Shown: positions 60,178 through 64,000 of the stretch, one piece after another | Numbering within the stretch: position 1 is the stretch's first letter | Layout of the letters: the number at the start of each line of letters is the position of its first letter | From: Alkalihalobacillus trypoxylicola | Lineage (GTDB): Bacteria > Bacillota > Bacilli > Bacillales > Bacillaceae_D | Assembly: GCF_001590785.1 (NCBI RefSeq) | Contig: NZ_LTAO01000001.1 | Span: forward strand, 186,001-250,000 | Direction of reading: 5' to 3' | Length of the DNA stretch: 64,000 nucleotides | Position numbers and translations under genes: made by a program | The notes under the pieces: generated by a model | Database searches by the model: none | What the model was told of the DNA's origin: nothing | The model's input: the letters and a program-made list of their open reading frames with translations, nothing else

Positions 60178-61122
60178 TTATTTCGATATATTCTTTATTT
60201 TTCCTTCTATAAAGTCTGAGATTTGTTGAAAAACTTTTGGAGTGATTCCATCAGACATATCGAACCATGTTGTATTCGTTTTATTTTTGAACCATGTAAA
60301 TTGTCTTTTCGCATATCGTCTAGAATTTTGCTTTAGATTTTCAATCGCCTTCTCCAAGCTAACGTCTCCATCCATATATTCAAAAAGCTCTTTATAACCG
60401 ATGGCTTGAACGGATTGTACACCTTTTAGCCCCTGCTTGTAAAGCGATTCCACTTCGTTTAATAAACCATCCTCTAACATCTTATCGACCCTATCATTAA
60501 TTCGGCTATAAAGCTGCTCTCGTGGCATCGTTAACCCGATTAAGGCTAAATGATAAAATTCATCATTTGGATGATTGATTTGTTGCTTTGTAAAAGGAAT
60601 CCCTGTTACATGAAAAACCTCTAAAGCACGAATTACTCTTCTTTGATTATTAGGATGAATAACATGTTTCGCATCTGGATCAACGGCTAAAAGCTTTTGA
60701 TATAGAGCCTCTTTTCCTGCTGATAAAGCCCATTCCTCTAGCTTTTTCCGATAGGAACTGTCTTCTTCTTTTTCTTGAAATTGATAACGGTTGATAATGG
60801 CATTTACATATAAGCCTGTTCCGCCTGTTAAGATGGGCATTTTACCCTTCTCGTTCAAATTTGAAATTAAAGGGAGAGTACGATCTTGAAATTCTGCTAC
60901 AGAAAAATCTTCATCGGGATTTTTAAAATCTATTAAATGATGAGGAATTCCTTTTTTTTCTTCCTCTGTCACCTTAGCCGTTCCGATATCCATCCCTCGA
61001 TACACCTGCATAGAATCTCCACTAATCACTTCTCCATTGTATTTCTGAGCTAACGAAATACTTAAAGCAGTCTTTCCAACTCCAGTAGGTCCAACAATTG
61101 CAATTAAATTCTCTTTCATCAT
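60178..61122 (-). CDS. miaA: tRNA dimethylallyltransferase MiaA
   Basis: Transfers a dimethylallyl group to A37 of certain tRNAs. The 314-residue protein has the P-loop AIVGPTGVGKTALSISLAQK, SGDSMQVYRGMDIGTAKVTE, PILTGGTGLYVNAIINRYQF, NNQRRVIRALEVFHVTGIPF and NSRRYAKRQFTWFKNKTNTT. Typical length and order. Next to hfq. Confidence 0.96.
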   Translation of the reverse strand: MMKENLIAIVGPTGVGKTALSISLAQKYNGEVISGDSMQVYRGMDIGTAKVTEEEKKGIPHHLIDFKNPDEDFSVAEFQDRTLPLISNLNEKGKMPILTGGTGLYVNAIINRYQFQEKEEDSSYRKKLEEWALSAGKEALYQKLLAVDPDAKHVIHPNNQRRVIRALEVFHVTGIPFTKQQINHPNDEFYHLALIGLTMPREQLYSRINDRVDKMLEDGLLNEVESLYKQGLKGVQSVQAIGYKELFEYMDGDVSLEKAIENLKQNSRRYAKRQFTWFKNKTNTTWFDMSDGITPKVFQQISDFIEGKIKNISK

Positions 61123-61152
61123 CTTCTCCCTATTTTATTACTTCCAAACATC

Positions 61153-61956
61153 CTAAAGACGGTTTTTTTCTAGCATATCCTCATTTATATCATAGTAACC
61201 ATAATGAAAGGCTGCATGCTGGCGTTTCACAACCTTTAGCCCAAACCTTTCAAATCTACTACTTTTCCAATGGTCCTTTAAAACAATACGGTGTTTCGCA
61301 ACTCGTTGTGCTTCTTGAAACGATTCTATTAGCAAATCCTCATATAATGCTATTTCTTTTAATCCTTTAATTCCCGTCGACTCATCTATACTCTGTTCAA
61401 ACATAGGATCAAAATAGACAATGTCGAAGGAACGGCTTGGCTGCTTTTTTAAAAAAGAAAGATGATGTTCGTGATGAACCTTAATATTTTTCATTAACTC
61501 TAAAAGATCAGAGCGAGCATCATTCCATGTTTGAAGCCCTTGCTTCACGATAAAAGCAATCATTTCATTCGCTTCAACACCTACCACTTTTCCTTCATGT
61601 CCGACTAAGTATTGAGCGACTAAGCTATCTGCAGCTAGACCTAATGTACAATCTAAAAAGCTCATTCCCTTTTGTAATCCAGTCATTTCCTTCAATGGCT
61701 CACGCTGATTATTCTCAATTTGCTTTATTCTAATGAGAGCAGAATTAGGATGATAAAAAAATGGCTGATTACTTCCTTGTGGATAGTAAGTATGTTTATT
61801 TTTCCCTACCACCAAAATATCATCCTTCAACCTATCAACCAGCGACTGCAATGACTCACTTTTTCTTTCGATATATGGACTTTCAAAAGCATTGGCTATT
61901 TCCTTAGCTAACGGTTCTAGCTTTTGACTATTCTTTCTAACCGTTGTTACGTGCAA
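61153..61956 (-). CDS. Class I SAM methyltransferase, RsmJ-like
   Basis: The 267-residue protein contains GMSFLDCTLGLAADSLVAQY, EGKVVGVEANEMIAFIVKQG (SAM site), HHLSFLKKQPSRSFDIVYFD with DPMFEQSIDESTG, and RIVLKDHWKSSRFERFGLKV. The YFDPMF motif recalls RsmJ (16S rRNA m2G1516). In B. subtilis an uncharacterised homologue has the same place. The substrate is inferred. Confidence 0.8.
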   Translation of the reverse strand: MHVTTVRKNSQKLEPLAKEIANAFESPYIERKSESLQSLVDRLKDDILVVGKNKHTYYPQGSNQPFFYHPNSALIRIKQIENNQREPLKEMTGLQKGMSFLDCTLGLAADSLVAQYLVGHEGKVVGVEANEMIAFIVKQGLQTWNDARSDLLELMKNIKVHHEHHLSFLKKQPSRSFDIVYFDPMFEQSIDESTGIKGLKEIALYEDLLIESFQEAQRVAKHRIVLKDHWKSSRFERFGLKVVKRQHAAFHYGYYDINEDMLEKNRL

Positions 61957-61975
61957 GTGTGAAAACTCCCTCCAT

Positions 61976-63907
61976 TTACATGACTCTTTTAAACATTTTC
62001 TCTAGTTCATGCGTTGAAAAATGAATGAAAATAGGACGCCCATGAGGACATGTAAAAGGATCATCACAGGTTCTTAAAGTTTCTAAAAGAGAGAATAACT
62101 CATCCTGTCTCAAATGGCGATTCGCCTTAATGGCCGCTTTACAGGACATGAGAATAGCTGCTTCCTCCCGAAAAGCCCCTATGTCTAACCTTTGATTTTG
62201 AAAAAGCTGATCGATTAATTCTCTAACCGTTTCCTCTTCTAACCCTTTAGGAAACCAAGTAGGGTGGGAGCGAACGATAAAAGAATTCATTCCAAAATCT
62301 TCAACAAATATTCCAACCGTTTCAAGCTTTTGAAGATTGTCTGTTATAATGGCTTTTTCTTGATTGGTGCACTCAATCGTAATCGGGACGAGTAGTTCCT
62401 GTACACTCGAATCGACTACTTTAACTTTCTCCCTATAATACTCGTATTTAATACGCTCCTGCGCCGCGTGCTGATCAATCAAATACATTCCTTGGTCATT
62501 TTGAGCAATGATATAGGTTCCATGGACCTGTCCTACTGGATAAAGAGTAGGTACACGAGAATTAGGAATAGAACCTTCACCCTGGTCGCGGTCGTCACTT
62601 TCAATTTTTTCTTTATGACTAGAATCTATCACATTGTTATTTAAACTTTCATTATAAAATGTAACTTCTTCTGCTGTATGTGAATGGTCTTCTTTCCATT
62701 CATGATTTGCACTCTCTTCTTTTAACGGGTCTTCATCAGCTTTTCGTGGTTGTTTTGGAAGTGATGATCGCTTATGTTCAACTGCTTTTGCTACTTCTCG
62801 TACATTACTTAACCGCTCATTTTCCTCCTTAACAGCCGTTTCAGAGTAGGATTCAAATTGGAGCGACATTTGCTCACTTGAGGCAACCTTCTTTTTCGGC
62901 AAAGTGGCTTCTGGAATAAGAGTTTGCTTTTGAAAAACTTTTTTTATGCTGTCTGTTATTAAATGACTAAGCTCCGCTTCTTTACTCAATCTTACTTCTA
63001 GCTTAGCAGGGTGAACATTGACATCTACTAGTAAAGGGTCCATTTCTATAACTAAGACGACAATCGGAAAGCGACCGATAGGTAATAACGTGTGATAGGC
63101 CTGTTGAATGGCTTTTGTTAAGGCGTAATTTTTTATATAGCGACCATTTACAATAAGTGATACATATTGCCTAGATGCTCGTGTTATTTCTGGCTTACTC
63201 ACATACCCTATTAGATGATAATCCAAGGTTTCTCCATTTATTTCTAACAAATGAGTTGCAACATTTCGACCATATATAGCGGCCATAACCTGCTGTCGAT
63301 CTCCATTTCCAGACGTTTTTAAAAGTAGCTTGTTTTCATGATAACACTCAAAGGATATGTGTGGATGAGCAAGAGCTAAACGATTAACAATGTCACTAAT
63401 ATTGCCTGTTTCGGTCGAGACGGTTTTTAAATATTTGAGTCTTGCAGGTGTATTATAGAATAATTGACTAATAAAGATTTCTGTTCCCTTTCGGGTCGCT
63501 GCTGCTTTTGATTCTATAATTCTTCCACCTTCTAGTGTTAGCTCCGTTCCTACTCCACTTCCAGTGCCTGTTTTTATCGTCAAATGAGAAACTGAGGCAA
63601 TACTAGGCAATGCTTCCCCACGAAACCCTAATGTTCTAATATGAAATAAATCATGGTCGGTGGCAATCTTACTCGTAGCATGCCTTAAAAAGGCTGTTTG
63701 AACATCTTCTTTATCCATGCCTTCTCCGTTATCAACGATCCGAATCGAACGAAGGCCTCCTTCTTCTATTTCAATTAAAATATGGGTGCTTTTTGCATCA
63801 ATAGCATTCTCAACTAGCTCTTTCACAATTGAAGCTGGCCTTTCGACAACTTCTCCTGCCGCTATTTTATTAGATAGACGATCATCAAGTTGTTTTATTT
63901 TGCCCAT
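61976..63907 (-). CDS. mutL: DNA mismatch repair protein MutL
   Basis: The 643-residue protein has the GHKL ATPase ([66 protein letters not shown]-like), a linker of about 110 residues, and the C-terminal endonuclease domain with [15 protein letters not shown] (metal-binding motif) and [20 protein letters not shown]. It acts with MutS in strand incision. A GGAGGATTACGA site precedes ATG. Confidence 0.96.
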   Translation of the reverse strand: MGKIKQLDDRLSNKIAAGEVVERPASIVKELVENAIDAKSTHILIEIEEGGLRSIRIVDNGEGMDKEDVQTAFLRHATSKIATDHDLFHIRTLGFRGEALPSIASVSHLTIKTGTGSGVGTELTLEGGRIIESKAAATRKGTEIFISQLFYNTPARLKYLKTVSTETGNISDIVNRLALAHPHISFECYHENKLLLKTSGNGDRQQVMAAIYGRNVATHLLEINGETLDYHLIGYVSKPEITRASRQYVSLIVNGRYIKNYALTKAIQQAYHTLLPIGRFPIVVLVIEMDPLLVDVNVHPAKLEVRLSKEAELSHLITDSIKKVFQKQTLIPEATLPKKKVASSEQMSLQFESYSETAVKEENERLSNVREVAKAVEHKRSSLPKQPRKADEDPLKEESANHEWKEDHSHTAEEVTFYNESLNNNVIDSSHKEKIESDDRDQGEGSIPNSRVPTLYPVGQVHGTYIIAQNDQGMYLIDQHAAQERIKYEYYREKVKVVDSSVQELLVPITIECTNQEKAIITDNLQKLETVGIFVEDFGMNSFIVRSHPTWFPKGLEEETVRELIDQLFQNQRLDIGAFREEAAILMSCKAAIKANRHLRQDELFSLLETLRTCDDPFTCPHGRPIFIHFSTHELEKMFKRVM

Positions 63908-63919
63908 TCGTAATCCTCC

Positions 63920-64000
63920 CTATGACTTTAGACATTTTTGCCATTCGTATACCTTCTGAATGGCTTCAAATGGTGTTAAATGAAGGACATCAACCTCTTT
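63920..64000 (-). CDS. mutS: MutS, C-terminal 26 residues (partial)
   Basis: The frame reads to the right edge: KEVDVLHLTPFEAIQKVYEW then QKCLKS and TAG at 63920–63922. The LTPFEAIQKVYEWQ end is that of MutS. Directly upstream of mutL, 13 bases apart, in the usual mutSL operon. Confidence 0.9.
   Translation of the reverse strand, partial: KEVDVLHLTPFEAIQKVYEWQKCLKS

Overview
The window looks like a low-GC, spore-forming member of the Bacillaceae. The chromosomal order mutS–mutL–(RsmJ-like methyltransferase)–miaA–hfq–spoVK–ynbB–glnR–glnA and lexA–yneA–yneB–ynzC–tkt–sirA–yneF matches Bacillus subtilis, and spoVK, sirA and CotX/CotW-like coat genes point to sporulation. I cannot name the species from sequence alone.

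Positions 1 to about 23,200 are the right-hand part of a prophage; its left end lies outside the window. Almost all its genes are on the minus strand. From right to left: a tyrosine integrase beside the host boundary, a helix-turn-helix replication-type protein with a 34-codon membrane-peptide gene and a convergent small RNA, an SRAP-family protein (+), a PUA-like protein, a second winged-helix replication-type protein with 21-bp iterons at its 3' end, a 940-residue single-subunit RNA polymerase of the YonO/QDE-1 type, a RusA-like protein, a cargo zone (TIR + SLATT pair on the plus strand, two PH-like proteins, a HEPN-like protein), and then packaging, head and tail genes (small terminase, an inserted serine resolvase, large terminase, SPP1-type portal, MuF-type head protein, scaffold, capsid, connectors, major tail protein, frameshifted tail chaperones, tape measure).

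Positions 23,200–31,950 return to the conserved chromosome (yneF, sirA, tkt, ynzC, yneB, a yneA-position gene, lexA), interrupted by a TraB-like lipoprotein, small membrane proteins and copies of a repeat. The lexA/yneB divergent region carries three SOS boxes.

Positions 32,000–52,700 are an accessory chromosomal zone: an adhE gene under a Rex-type operator, two XRE regulator/membrane-protein pairs, an ArsR–SRPBCC–flavin-reductase operon with a clear promoter/operator, spore coat genes, an SMI1/KNR4 protein, many lipoproteins and one-gene membrane proteins, and several frameshifted genes. A LexA-controlled yolD-like gene is at 51,717.

Positions 52,900–64,000 are core genes: glnA and glnR with two GlnR operators, ynbB, spoVK, a tyrosine-recombinase-like gene, hfq, miaA, an rsmJ-like gene, mutL and the end of mutS. 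The hflX gene that in B. subtilis sits between spoVK and ynbB is absent; that space holds repeats and a decayed VOC gene.

Seven copies of a structured repeat of up to about 280 bp are scattered over the chromosomal part and none in the prophage. The most unusual items are the phage RNA polymerase, the SLATT–TIR pair, the nine-unit 21-bp iteron array, the possible type I toxin/antitoxin-like arrangement, and the structured repeat family.
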